NCBI GenBank assembly: GCA_026168455.1
Contig: CM047428.1
Span: forward strand, 43,322,769 to 43,386,768
Source: Theocolax elegans
Taxonomy: Eukaryota > Arthropoda > Insecta > Hymenoptera > Cerocephalidae
Reading direction: 5' to 3'
Length of the DNA stretch: 64,000 bases
The first letter of the stretch is position 1, and every line of letters starts with the position of its first letter. A program made the position numbers and the translations under genes. Below the pieces are notes generated by a model, which saw only the letters and a program-made list of their open reading frames with translations, did not search any database and had not been told where the DNA came from. Below are positions 10,856-22,136 of the stretch, in pieces.

Positions 10856-12326
10856 GTATGTTGTACGTATTTTTAAGCGTACAAAAAGGTCGTACATACG
10901 CAGACAGCCGGCGCTTTACAATCGAAAAATTAGTAAAAAACGATTAACTAACAAATTCGTAATAAACTTGAAATTTTCCTTATATCAATGCGATTATATT
11001 GGTTTTATAAAAAATCATATTTATTAATTACCTTTGCCAGGATAAGGGGTTTTTTACAGAGTTTGTCACATTCAAATTATAAAATTTTAATATTACGTAG
11101 ATGTTGGATATAGAGAAGCATAATAAGAGAGGTCATTTTCATTTAATCTCAATTTTTGTCCGAATAACCAAAATTAGTCATTGACTGTTTTAACTTAGAT
11201 TTGTTTTTCATTATTAGCGCAACGACTTAGTGACACTACGATGTAAGGATACAGTACAATTGTGAATCATATGAATTGATGAGCAGTGAGTTATAAAAAA
11301 TTATGTAATATTGAATTATGTAAATCTGGAAACTAACACTTAATAATCAAATGTATTTGAAATATTTAAATAGAGGTATAGCCTAAGGAGGATGGCGAAT
11401 AGCCATCGAAACATCACTGTAAAATTAAAATTATGGTCATCAAGATCGATTAACACTTGACATGATATCGTCGCCTCGTACGAAGAAAAGCAGAACTTAG
11501 ATTTTCCCATTTTAAATAACATTACAGAATCTGAGTTTTTTTTTCTTTCCTTTTCTTTTTTTTCTTATCTTTTCTTCGTAAGTAGCATCGATATAAACTG
11601 CGTGGATGACAAAGAAAAAGTAAATATATATTATTATTACTAGCGATATTACCTCGGTCGCTAACGCTCCCTCGGTTGAATTCCGCTTTTGAGGGTAAAT
11701 GTTGATTATAAAGTGTAATACTTAAATCAGTTAATTATAAATATATTTTAAATGTTTTAAATATAATTATTTTAGCTGATTTTTTAAATAATTTTTTATA
11801 ACTTTTGTCATGTATTATAATCTGTTAATTAAAATTTATTATTGTATTATTAAAACAAAAAAAAATTATAAAATATATACAACTTATATTACCTTTACTC
11901 ATCATGATATTTAACTATAAAATTTTATACTTGAATGTTGGTTAATTTTATTTTCTCTTTGCATTTACACGCTTGAGACTGTCAGATTATAAATGTAATA
12001 TTAATCAATTGACGAATGTAACATTATCAAGTAAAAAAAATACAAATAAAATAGAGATTAAAATATGCTAAAACAGTTGCAAAATTTTAAAGACACTTTA
12101 AAAGGCTGTGCTCTGTGATATTCCACCAACCATAGTGGACAAAGAGTACGGTAGGCCCGCTTTATTTTAATTTAAAGCATTTAGTTCCAGTGAGACCGAA
12201 ATTATATATATTATATACACTTTAGAATAATATATGTTGCAAAATTATTATATGTATAAATTATTTAATTATTTAAATGCCTCGATATAATTATGTTCAA
12301 AATATGGCTGCATTAAAAATAAAATA
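10856..12326. other. AT-rich non-coding stretch
   Basis: About 1.5 kb with no recognisable gene. A 60-codon minus-strand frame at 11340-11522 has no known motif. Confidence 0.5.
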
Positions 12327-12331
12327 GTACC

Positions 12332-12672
12332 TGTTGGGTTTATGGATTCTGCGCTCGGGAAAGGGTTGCCAAATAACTTGACACAAACACTATACTTGAT
12401 ATATTAAATAAACTATATATATATATTTATTATTATATTTGTCTTGCACTCTTTACACAAAAATCTCTTTTCTCTAAAAACACGTTGTGTCGAACGACGA
12501 TCTGACCTACGGACAACAACCGACTTGCTCGACGATCGGATGGAGAACGACGGTACGACGGCGATGTGTCTTGAGCGCTGCCGTGCACGCCAATCAGAAT
12601 CACGTACACCACGTATTATACATGGTGTATATAATAGAATATGAACTGCGTGTATAATGTGTAAACTTAACA
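12332..12672 (-). mobile_element. 341-bp solo LTR, probably Ty1/copia type
   Basis: The segment begins TGTTGGG and ends TTAACA, giving the TGTT...AACA ends typical of copia-like LTRs, and is flanked by the identical 5-bp duplication GTACC (12327-12331 and 12673-12677). No internal region remains, so it is a solo LTR left by LTR-LTR recombination. Orientation is inferred: on the minus strand a TATA-like region comes first and AATAAATA polyadenylation-like sequence later. Two overlapping frames of 66-88 codons on opposite strands are LTR by-products, not genes. Confidence 0.85.
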
Positions 12673-12714
12673 GTACCACATATCGCAGATAATTTATTAT
12701 TTGTAAAAATGGTG

Positions 12715-13225
12715 TTGTCTGCTAATAAAATGTCGCTAATGACAGACAAATGATATTATTAATGTTTACAGTTATAAAAGTTATTAGTATTAAAATTGTA
12801 GTATAAACAGTTTTAATGTGATGTAAAAAAGTTAGTAAATTGAAAATTAAAAATAATATTGTCTGAATTATGACGCTTGATTCAGACAATTAATTATTTA
12901 AAAAATTTATTTTCCTTAAATAATTTATATTAAAAATGTCGCTTTATGCAGACAATTTATTATTTCAAACATTTAGTGTAAATAAGGAATTTATATAAAA
13001 AATATCGCTCAAAATGCAGAGAATTTGTTATTTCAAAAATGTATTTTTCGTAAGTAATTTATTTTAAAAATGTCGCTTAATGCAGACAATTATTATTTTA
13101 AAACACTAGTTTACGTAAGGATATTATATAAAGAATGTCGCTTGATACTAACAATTTAAAAAAAATTTTATTTATGAGTAATTCATATAAATAATGTTGC
13201 CTTATGCAGACAGTTTGATACTTTA
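12715..13225. repeat. diverged tandem repeat, ~65-bp unit, about 7 copies
   Basis: The core ATGTCGCTTAATGCAGACAA recurs near 12731, 12870, 12935, 13003, 13070, 13136 and 13195, separated by AT-rich filler. It lies between the solo LTR and the 3' end of the Helitron coding region. Minisatellites are common near Helitron 3' ends, so it may belong to that element, but this is inference. Confidence 0.85.
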
Positions 13226-13396
13226 TACATTTGTTCATTTTAATCAACTTTTTTTTGTAACAACATTTTCAGTTAAAATAATGACATTATTAATATTAAA
13301 TTAATACTAAATTAAAAAATTAAAATCAATTATATTTTTATTCTTTTTATTTTTGAGTTTTTTAATATTAAAAATGAAATTTTTATTTAAAAATTA

Positions 13397-15894
13397 TTAA
13401 TTATTTTCAAACACTTCAGAAAAAACTACATTAGTCGTATATATTATTGCAGTATCACTTAAATCGTTTTCATTTACATTAAGTATTTCTCCTTCTGTAT
13501 TTGTGACTGTCATTGATGATTTTAAAAATTATATTTTCAAATTTTTTTCATCTTTAACCCTCGATAATGCTACATATAATTGACTATGACTAAATACAGG
13601 TTTTGGTAAATATAAACCTACTTTTTCAAATGATTGACCTTGTGATTTGTTTATTGTCATAGCAAAACTTGGCCTAATAGGAAATTGTCGTCTTACCATA
13701 TTAAAGGGAATTTTATCCTTTGATGGACTTAAATCTATTCTTGGAATCATTACGATTTGTCCTGAATTTTGTCCTGTTATAATTTAACCATATATAGTAT
13801 ATTGTTTTAATTCGGTAATAAAGAGTCTGGTGCCATTACATAAACCTTCATTTAAATTCATATTCCTAAGTAACATAATGATCATTCCTTTCTTCAACAC
13901 TCATTTATGGGGTGGTAAATCATTTGGCATTAAAGAATTAAAAAATTTAATCGTAATTGATTCGTCTAATTTATTATTTTCATCATTATTAGTACTATCG
14001 ATGATCAAATATACTTTACTGTCACCTTTAATTCTTTCAACAATTTTATTATTAATAGCTAAAACGTCATTATTTCTTGGAGAAAGTATAACTTTGTATT
14101 CAAGAGTAGATAAATCGTTGATATTTATTTTATGTCCAAATATATCATCAATCGAATTATTAAAAGTAATAAATTCAGTAGGAATTTTTGTTACTTTATT
14201 ATCAATTTCAAATTTTGTATCGTTTTTATTTTCTCCAATATCTAATATAACCACGTTTTAAACATACTATTTTGATTGATTAATCGTAAATTATTATTTA
14301 AAGTTAATTTTTGGAATAAACGCCATAACGAACTACTTTTAACGCATGATTGTAGTATTTGAGTTCTGTTTCCATAACAAACTATAGGTAGTGTTTGTCG
14401 AAAATCACCAGATGTTACTAATATTTTACCACCGAATGGTTTATTATTGCGACATAAATTTTTGAAAAAAATATCTATAGTATCTAATGCATATTTTGAA
14501 GTCATTGATATTTCGTCCCAAATAATTAACTCAATATTTTTTAATATTTTACCTAATTTTGAATTGGAAGAAATATTACATGTTGATTGTTCATTTAAAT
14601 TGAATGGTAATTTGAATGTCGAATGTATAGTTTTACCACCTATTAATAAATTTGCCGCAATACCTGTCCAAGCAACAGCTAACTCTGGTATTTTATTCAA
14701 TTTCACAAATTTTATTATAGTATTTAATAAATAACTTTTTTCACTACCACCAGGACCATCAATGAAATATAAATTGTTTTTACTTTTATCGTTGAGGGCG
14801 TTTATTACTATATCAAATATTAGTTTTTGTTCAGTTGTTAAAGATTTTAGTAATATTTTTATTTCTTCAATTTCATTATTGATATCATCAATAACATTCG
14901 AATCTAAGTAAATTTCATAATCAATTTTTGGTAGTTTAAATTGTTCCAATGTTAAATGGTGCATTGATAAAATGTTGTCTATAATTCTTAGAGCTTTTTG
15001 TTCTCCTAAACTTTCAGGTAATCTTGGGCCAAAAAAATGTTCTTTATATTTGTTATAAAGTTGCAATCCATCACAGTTGCAATCAAAAGATAGAATGAAA
15101 GCGAAAAGTTTACATAGTGCGTGTGGAAATTGAAAGCAACAATTTTCTTGTAAACATTTATCCTATTTATTTGTAAACATTTATTAATAATTTGTTTTTA
15201 TTTTCAGTTATTGTTTTTATTTTATATTTTTTATTTTTATTTTTGTAGATTCTTCGGGGGTGATTATAAGTAGGGGCAATCTGACTGCCCATATAATTGA
15301 CTGTAAGACCGATAAAAATATTAATTAATTTAAACATTTATCCCATTCATTATCACTAATGATTAAATCTCTCTTCATGCATGCTTCATAAAATGTATCA
15401 TAAACAGTGCCATTAAGTGATCGTAAATCTTCAAATGATTCGGCACCACGTACATGTAGTAACAATAATCTAAGGAAAAATCGTTCTCTATCTTTAGGAT
15501 TTACATGAAACATTCTTACTAATATAGGTTTATTGAATTTTTTTTCGTTGATTCCACACTTTCTTCATTTTATCGTAAACATAATATTGAGGGATTTCAG
15601 AATACAAAAATTGCTTTGCTTTTGCGTCAGATTTATTTAATAAAAACCAACTTGTCAATGTTGTTTCATAATTTTTGTTCATTAATTTATGTTCAGATCC
15701 TTCTTGAAAATAAACATATTGTTGATCTTCAAGATGTACAGCCAATCTATATATTGCATGTGACTGAGAGTGCAATTTGAATTCCTTCAAACGATAAATA
15801 GCCTCGGGCGGACAAACGTACCTCGTAGAAATATTTTCTGAGATTTCATCATAATTTGTTATATTTTGTTTTTGCACCTTTTCAACTTCTACAT
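13397..15894 (-). pseudogene. Helitron helicase half (Pif1-like), frameshifted
   Basis: Minus-strand remains of the RepHel protein of a rolling-circle transposon. In reading order there is the pre-helicase region (SENISTRYVCPPEAIYRLKE), then the SF1B helicase: a Walker A reading GPGGSEKS where the usual glycine is replaced by glutamate, Walker B IIWDEISM, SGDFRQTLPIV, and the C-terminal motifs [12 protein letters not shown] and [13 protein letters not shown]. The last codons before the TAA at 13397-13399 are in another frame (TNVVFSEVF). Damage seen: an extra base in an A-run near 15535, a 167-bp insertion at 15164-15330, and frame changes or stops near 14250, 13900 and 13780. The rest of the protein lies at 23460-25300, beyond the R1 insertion. 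Confidence 0.9.
15164..15330 (-). mobile_element. 167-bp retroposed insertion inside the Helitron ORF
   Basis: The helicase frame is interrupted here and resumes cleanly on both sides. The insert is flanked by the 13-bp direct repeat TAAACATTTATCC (15151-15163 and 15331-15343). Read on the minus strand it has a short unique part (containing ATAATCACCCCCGAAGAA) followed by a long A/AT-rich tail, as left by LINE-mediated retroposition. It is probably a 5'-truncated LINE or SINE end; the family was not recognised. Confidence 0.75.
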
Positions 15895-15908
15895 TGTTAG
15901 TTTCCATA

Positions 15909-17965
15909 ACTTGGCGGAATCCTGTTCTCAGATTTCCTGAGTTGGGAGAGGGTGAGTAACTCGGCCCCCAGTTCCGAGAGTTCGAATTTTACCTCCTGCG
16001 ATAGTGGAGGAAGAGGATTGCCACTAGTGCGCCTCGGAGTTGTGTTGTTTCGCTGAGCCTGTGTTGGCGATCAACTGTCCAACATGCTATGAGTTCGATA
16101 TACTATACGCTTGGTTATCGTTCACATGCCGTTGGCGACTATACTATTCATCAGAGCGACCGCGGTCATGGAAGACCTTACCCCAGACCGCAACTGCCGA
16201 GATGTCTCACAGAGGTGTGTTATCGAATGACGGGAAGCCTTCCAGGCTTTTAAATGTATTTCTCCCGACGTTTCCTTACGTAGGTTCGATGCACCATAAC
16301 TCGCACGAGAAGGCATTAAGAGCGTTAAACTCCGAGCCTTATCATGCCGACTACACTATTGTCGAAAGTGAGTGTAGTCGAAAACCCATTTGGCCGGACT
16401 CTTTTATATTGTTCCGGCTCGGTGTATACCGGGGTGGGAACAGCCTAAAAATGCCTTCGAAAATCATTGTGGAGTTCAACGTACCTTAAGGACTCAACTC
16501 AGTCTCTGGCAAGCCAAAGCAGGAGATCAACTGAGGGGAAATTCCTTAGGAATACATTCCACACGCCTCAAAAGGGCGAAACCAGCATTGTGCAGAAAGT
16601 TGTTTCTTGAAAATGGTCCAGGTAACTCGGGTTTACTCGGGTAGATAATAAATTTCCGCCTATCGCCTAGCAAGTGATGGGTCCACCACTGTGGGTAAAG
16701 GGCCTCGGCCGGAGTCATAGCAGCTCCCAAAAGCAAGGAACCTCCGAAGCACAATGTAGGGTTGAACAACGTACTTCCTAAAGTATCTTTAAAGCCGAGA
16801 ATTAGTAGGTTCGCCGAAGTATCTCGTCGAATTGATTCTTTCGATTTTCAGTTGTGAGTTAGTATACTCGTCGAGAGATCGTCTCGAAGCATTGTCCTCT
16901 CCGAACAGGACTTATAACTTCGGGTATACAAAGTACCTATTATACCCGGCCGGATGGCTGGGTTTTTCTATTTGTAGAAATTTATTATAGCCGGCCGGAT
17001 GGCTGGGTTTTTCTATTTGTAGAAATTTTCGAAAGTGGCGGAGAGAATGATGTTGGAAAGACAAATCCAGAGACGGGTAGAAGTCCCGCATACTGACCCA
17101 GTTTAGCTATGTACAAGTAAAGAGTCCTAAAGACACTTGAAGCGTATTAAGGCTTTACCAGGACGGATGCTTAGTAAGTCTTTTTGAACGGCAGACTGAA
17201 ACGGATCCGGAAATTCGAATAGCATGGATAGACTAATGAAGGGAGCTCCAATGATACGAGGAACCCAACGAAGGTCTTGATGTGCGATCCAATAGCCTAT
17301 GCAGTATGCCTTGGCTCCCCACAACTGACCACGTACCATTTACCGATCACGACGTTAAAGGCAGGCAACCATACCTAGCCTTAATCTTGTAAATAACAAA
17401 ACTGTCCTCGGACAGATAGACCTAAGAGCACGAAATCTTGTATATACACAGAGCCGGGGCACGGCTAATCAAGCAAGTGCCCCGGGAGCGCAAACAGATC
17501 GGCCAGATGCCATGTACATATCTAGAGCCGGCGTACAACTAATCAAGTTGCTACCCGGATGCGTAGAGAGATTGGCCATATGCCTTGTAAATATACAAAT
17601 TATAAAAATCAAATCTAACTAATCCAACTAATCTGTATGAATTCATATGATTCGAAAGTGCACAATTTGAGGCGTGGAGCTCATATCAATCAATCAAAGG
17701 CAAAATAGCCAGAGACCACGCCAATGATATGAGCAGCACATACAAGATTAAGATTACAAATTAAATTAATCACATAGATCGCATGGGTATAAGCATGCGT
17801 GTAAATATTGTAAATATTGTACATATTGTAAATAGTAGGAAACGGAAAAGTTAGATAGTAAGAAGTCTTGTCACCTTGTCGTCGTTGCGTCGTATATCTC
17901 TCTCGTAGGCTCTCTCCAAGCTCCGCATATTTTTACTCAAAACCTCTTTCGTCTGTTTTGCGATT
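15909..17965 (+). other. leader region of the R1-clade element, no ORF1 recognised
   Basis: Two kb between the 5' end and ORF2. The first ~150 bp contain potential hairpins (CTCAG/CTGAG, CTCGG/CCGAG, CCTCC/GGAGG) conserved in the copies at 22137 and 51149. At 16946-17033 a ~45-bp unit (CCGGCCGGATGGCTGGG) occurs twice in tandem, and at about 17450-17585 two diverged ~115-bp units (AGAGCCGG...) follow each other. R1-clade elements normally carry a gag-like ORF1 with CCHC knuckles here. I see no such frame; the 149-codon frame at 16040-16489 lacks knuckles and looks accidental. Confidence 0.6.
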
Positions 17966-20900
17966 TTGCGATTATTTTATAATTTGCCCTCTCACGGTAA
18001 CAAAGGAGTCCAAACCGACAGAAGCGCCCAAGAGCCACCAAACTCGAAGGCGGGACTGAAGGTGAGGATACTCCAACTAAACATGGGTAGGTCGAGGGCC
18101 GTCACAGACGAAACTCGATGTAGAATGGCCAAAACAGGGTTCGACCTCGCTTTAGTCCAGGAACCCTATGCGCCGAAAGGCACATTAACAGGGTTCGGAC
18201 TTAGCTTTGGTACAATTACAGGTGCCAGGCCCGACCATACAACAGCGGCAGCTGTGATTCACAGCTCTGGCACCTTAACGTACACAAGGGTCTCCCAGTT
18301 TTGTACTACCCATTGCGTCTGCTCCATGGTGAGCGGCGCATTTGGACATTTTTACGTGGTCAGTATATACTGCCAATTCAGGGACTCGATAGAAAGACAC
18401 CTAGTGCAGTTACGACACATTCTATCCTCGCTGAAAGATCAAAAGATCTTAATAGCAATGGACGCGAATGCTAAGTCGTCCTGGTGGAGCTCGCCAGTAA
18501 ATGATGGCAGGGGTCGAGTTCTCGAGGACTTTGTTCTAGAGCATGACCTGACTGTGATGAATCGAGAGGGGCAACCGGCCACCTGCGTAAGCTCGAGAGG
18601 TAAAACCTTCATCGACGTAACGCTGGCGACCAAGAGCCTCAAACCTTTCGTTACGGGATGGTCAGTGGAAGATTGGTCTACGAGCGATCATAGGCCAATC
18701 CATATCGTTGTTGACTTCGGAAGGCAACCCGTGCGTCTGCAAAGAGTACTAGAACCACGGTTCAATACCCGAAAAGCAGACTGGGAAGCCTTTCAAGAAG
18801 CCCTCAAGGCCGAAAAGTCGCGCCTCTCGGACATGCCGATCAACTCGGAAGACGACGTCGACAAATACGTCGATGCGTTAGAAGAGACGATCATCAAGGC
18901 ATGTAAGAAGGCGATCCCCATGAAGAGGAGATTCTCGAAATCGTCCCCATGGTGGAATCCAAAGCTGACACATCTCAGAGGTAAAGTCAAGCGTCTAGAA
19001 CGCAGATGGCTAACCCAGAGCACAGGAAGCGGGACGACTGAGGTCATGAAACGACGACGACTCAAGAACACACTCTCCCTTATGCGGAGAGCTAAGACCG
19101 AATACAAGTCCGAGATTACGAGGTCCAAGAAAGAGAGCTGGAAACAGTTCGTCAGCCGGGAAAGCGAGAAAGACGTATGGAGTCTTCCATACAGGCTCGC
19201 TTCAGGCAAAGTACGAACGATGAAGGCTCTCAATACTGTAACAGGAGCTAAAGGATCCACAACAACTTGGAAAGAGACCTGTGACGCTCTACTAGACACT
19301 CTAGTGCCAGACGATGACGTATCGAAGGAGACAGACTTTCACGTTGAAAAACGCAGAGCCTGTCTCGGAGGGCTAGACTCCCAGGAGACACCTCCCTTCA
19401 CCCGGCTTGAAATATTTCAAGCAATCTTTGACAACAAGAACGGGAAGAGTCCAGGCACGGACAGAGTGGAAGTAGAAGTGCTCAAGAAGTCATTACCATT
19501 GCTAGACGAAATCGACAAATTGTTCAATGCCTGTTTGAGGTATGGTGTCTTCCCTAAGAGATGGAAGGAAGGAATGTTAATCACTCTTCTGAAATCGCCT
19601 GACAGAGATGAGCAGGAAATGAAGTCTTACAGACCGATTTGCCTGCTCAGCATCATGGGTAAAACCCTTGAACACCTCATAATAAAAAGGCTTAAAGAAC
19701 AGCAACAGGACGAGCCAGGGCCTACAGGTATCCAGACATCCGGAGATCAATTCGGATTCAAATCCGGATTGTCGACGGAGGATGCCATCATGAGGCTCAG
19801 GCAATTAGTCCAAAGTAGCGATAGTTCTTATGTGATGGCGTTCCCTCTAGACATCTCAGGGGCGTTCGACAACTTGTGGTGGCCGAGTCTCCTCAGTGAG
19901 CTCAAGAGTCGAAAGTGCCCAGCAAGTCTGTTTAATTTGCTCTCGAATTACCTTCAGGACCGAGAAGTCTGCATCAGAGCGGACTTCGAAGAGGTCAGAA
20001 AGAAGGTGAGCAAAGGATGCCCGCAGGGATCGATTTTCGGCCCAATCGGCTGGAATCTCGACTATGACACCTTACTCAGAGAGCTGCACAGGAACGGGTT
20101 TAACGCAATTGCGTACGCCGACGACATAATCACCTTAGTCGAAGGCGAAACCCGTACACAGCTCCAAGAACATGGACAGAGAATGATGGACATTGTCGAA
20201 ACCTGGTGCGAACAACACAAACTGGACATATCGATCCCGAAATCGGGTATGATATTATTGAAAGGACGACTCGATGCTCGTAAACCCCCAAAGGTTCAAC
20301 TGAAGGGGCAAACGATCAAAATGCTAAAAGATATGAAGTACCTTGGTGTAACCTTTCAAGAAAGGTTCGGAGTGACGAAGCACATCCAAATCATCGAATC
20401 TAAGTGGTACGATCTTCTTGGTCGCTTATCACAGATCTCTGGCGCGAATTGGGGGATGAAAAATAGATCCCTCAGCCTGGTGTACAAGTGCCTATTTACC
20501 CCCATAGTTGCGTATGCAGCTGCTGGGTGGTGGAGCGGTGTTGATACAGCCGGAAAGAAGAAGCTTGCATCTTTGCAAAGACGGACTCTTATCTGGCTTT
20601 CGAAAGCGTATAACACCGTATCCCATGAGGCACTTCAGGTGATCTCTGCTGCCCTGCCCATCGACCTAGTGTTGAAGGAAAGAGTAGCTCATTACCACAT
20701 CAGGCGGAGCAGATCCGTCCTCGTGAACGACGTGCGTATCGAAGTGGACCCCGACAGTAGAACATTCGAAAGTGACATCTTTGAAGCCAAAAGAAAAGTT
20801 CGTAACGAACTTTTGAACGAGTGGCAGAAGAGATCGGACTCTACGGACAAGGGGTCTACCACGCACAAGTTCATCCGCTCTGTACATGACAGGACTAGAA

Positions 20901-21385
20901 AGAGTTGGTTACGGCCGAACCACTACACATCACAGTTCCTCACGGGACACGGGTCTTTTAAGTCTTATCTGCACCGTTTCGGGAGAAGCGAAGATCCGAG
21001 ATGTAACTGTGGGCTCGAGCAAACTTCTGACCATATACTCTTTGACTGTCCCCGTGTAGCCAAGAGCAGACAACCACTCATCGATGCGGTTCACAAGTAT
21101 GGCCACACGTGGCCATGTGATCCTTCGGTGTTGGTTGACCGCATAGAGATCTATCGGGCGTTTACTAAATTCGCCCGAGAATTCGTTCTCCCCTCAGATC
21201 GGAACTCTGAGGACGGTGACAGCAATGATTGCGACGTTACTCCACCAACACCAAGTTGGAATAAAAGGGAAAGGTCGAATGGTTCTAGAAAGAGGCCACT
21301 TCCCTGGCAATCCAGTGTGAAGCCGTGTACTGTGAAGCTGGTTAGACTGTCTCATCAGGATCTCCAGTCCGTACATCGAGCTTGA
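17966..21385 (+). CDS. R1-clade LINE ORF2: endonuclease plus reverse transcriptase, 1139 aa, open
   Basis: Uninterrupted frame. The first ~230 residues are an apurinic-type endonuclease with all landmark motifs: QLNMGRSR, LVQEPYAP, AMDANAKSSWW, FIDVTLA and STSDHRPI. The reverse transcriptase follows: SYRPICLLSIMGK, LDISGAFDNLWWPS, GCPQGSIFGP and the catalytic YADDI (position about 20116), then KYLGVTF. The C-terminus has the CNCGLEQTSDHILFDCP zinc motif usual in this clade. It nicks the target DNA and copies the element RNA at the nick. Length and motif set fit R1 ORF2. No stop or shift is seen, so the protein could be functional. The start is uncertain; the coding match begins near the RILQLNMG block around residue 33. 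Confidence 0.9.
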   Translation: MRLFYNLPSHGNKGVQTDRSAQEPPNSKAGLKVRILQLNMGRSRAVTDETRCRMAKTGFDLALVQEPYAPKGTLTGFGLSFGTITGARPDHTTAAAVIHSSGTLTYTRVSQFCTTHCVCSMVSGAFGHFYVVSIYCQFRDSIERHLVQLRHILSSLKDQKILIAMDANAKSSWWSSPVNDGRGRVLEDFVLEHDLTVMNREGQPATCVSSRGKTFIDVTLATKSLKPFVTGWSVEDWSTSDHRPIHIVVDFGRQPVRLQRVLEPRFNTRKADWEAFQEALKAEKSRLSDMPINSEDDVDKYVDALEETIIKACKKAIPMKRRFSKSSPWWNPKLTHLRGKVKRLERRWLTQSTGSGTTEVMKRRRLKNTLSLMRRAKTEYKSEITRSKKESWKQFVSRESEKDVWSLPYRLASGKVRTMKALNTVTGAKGSTTTWKETCDALLDTLVPDDDVSKETDFHVEKRRACLGGLDSQETPPFTRLEIFQAIFDNKNGKSPGTDRVEVEVLKKSLPLLDEIDKLFNACLRYGVFPKRWKEGMLITLLKSPDRDEQEMKSYRPICLLSIMGKTLEHLIIKRLKEQQQDEPGPTGIQTSGDQFGFKSGLSTEDAIMRLRQLVQSSDSSYVMAFPLDISGAFDNLWWPSLLSELKSRKCPASLFNLLSNYLQDREVCIRADFEEVRKKVSKGCPQGSIFGPIGWNLDYDTLLRELHRNGFNAIAYADDIITLVEGETRTQLQEHGQRMMDIVETWCEQHKLDISIPKSGMILLKGRLDARKPPKVQLKGQTIKMLKDMKYLGVTFQERFGVTKHIQIIESKWYDLLGRLSQISGANWGMKNRSLSLVYKCLFTPIVAYAAAGWWSGVDTAGKKKLASLQRRTLIWLSKAYNTVSHEALQVISAALPIDLVLKERVAHYHIRRSRSVLVNDVRIEVDPDSRTFESDIFEAKRKVRNELLNEWQKRSDSTDKGSTTHKFIRSVHDRTRKSWLRPNHYTSQFLTGHGSFKSYLHRFGRSEDPRCNCGLEQTSDHILFDCPRVAKSRQPLIDAVHKYGHTWPCDPSVLVDRIEIYRAFTKFAREFVLPSDRNSEDGDSNDCDVTPPTPSWNKRERSNGSRKRPLPWQSSVKPCTVKLVRLSHQDLQSVHRA

Positions 21386-22122
21386 AAGGCATCCCCAAAG
21401 CCGGGATCGCCTGTTTGAACCCGATTAAGGGAATCGTCAGAACCCTTGACTTCGAACGGCCTCGTGTGAACGACGAGAACAGAGGGTTCAGACACATCAC
21501 AGAATGCAGAGGAATTTCTCCTACAAATTGCATTCTTATCGAACGTTAGGCCACCTACCGCAAAACCTCCCCGGGGATCCGGGGAGTAATAGGGAGGCAT
21601 GTTTCGGCATGTCGAAAGTTGGACCAGGATGACTTTACTCTGGTACGCGGGGACTGGGTACGAGCCCCACGTTGACGTACCTCTGTGTCGAAAGTGAAAC
21701 GTTGGCGTGTCCCAGGTGGGTTGGACTCTGCGTGGTATGTGGTTGTAAGCAGGCTTGACGGGTAAAGCATGGTTGACCCGGATGCCGCTTATGTTCGAAA
21801 GCGGAAGACGGCGGGGAGCTAAACACCGCCGCATCCCTACCGAGGATTACGGCTCAAGGCAAACCGTCGTAAGGCGGCGTGCTATCATAAAGAGCTTCGG
21901 TACACTTCTTAAGTGGCCTCTCATCGGGGTTAATCGATGCCATGGTGGTCCTCATGAGAGTTTCACTTTTCGAACGCATCGGGGAAGCTTTAGGCACCAT
22001 CGTCGACAAGGGAAACCGACTAACTGTGAAGCTTGATGACGAGGACTCCGGGGCAGGAAATACTGCGGATTGATGCGGTGACACTGCCCTAAGGAAAGAC
22101 TCTAATACAGTCATAGAATACA
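21386..22122 (+). other. structured 3' UTR of the R1-clade element
   Basis: GC-rich 3' region. It contains a strong hairpin CTCCCCGG/CCGGGGAG at about 21567-21586, several TCGAAAG words and the ends ACAGTCATAGAATACA. From about 21540 on it is conserved in both short derivatives (22886-23445 and, on the minus strand, 49878-50490), as expected if the element's reverse transcriptase binds it. Several small frames here, on both strands, are by-products of the GC content. Confidence 0.7.
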
Positions 22123-22136
22123 TGTTAGTTTCCATA

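Larger units (their letters stand above)
15909..22122 (+). mobile_element. 6.2-kb R1-clade non-LTR retrotransposon inserted in the Helitron
   Basis: Inserted into the Helitron pre-helicase frame, which reads through if the insert is removed. The left flank carries TGTTAGTTTCCATA (15895-15908), repeated at 22123-22136 and 23446-23459. The 14-bp length is that known for R1-type insertions. The element has a structured leader, one long ORF with endonuclease, reverse transcriptase and C-terminal zinc motif, and a GC-rich structured 3' UTR. The 5' start (ACTTGGCGGAA) is nearly the same as in the two shorter relatives at 22137 and 51149, so it appears complete at its 5' end. It ends in CATAGAATACA. 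Confidence 0.85.

Noticed and set aside
12413..12679. Two overlapping frames on opposite strands
   Set aside because: Both lie within the solo LTR bounded by GTACC duplications.
13830..14261. 143-codon plus-strand frame
   Set aside because: Exact shadow of the minus-strand Helitron helicase.
21355..21834. 159-codon minus-strand frame and neighbours
   Set aside because: Antisense of the GC-rich R1 3' UTR; the same frames are broken in the other copies.
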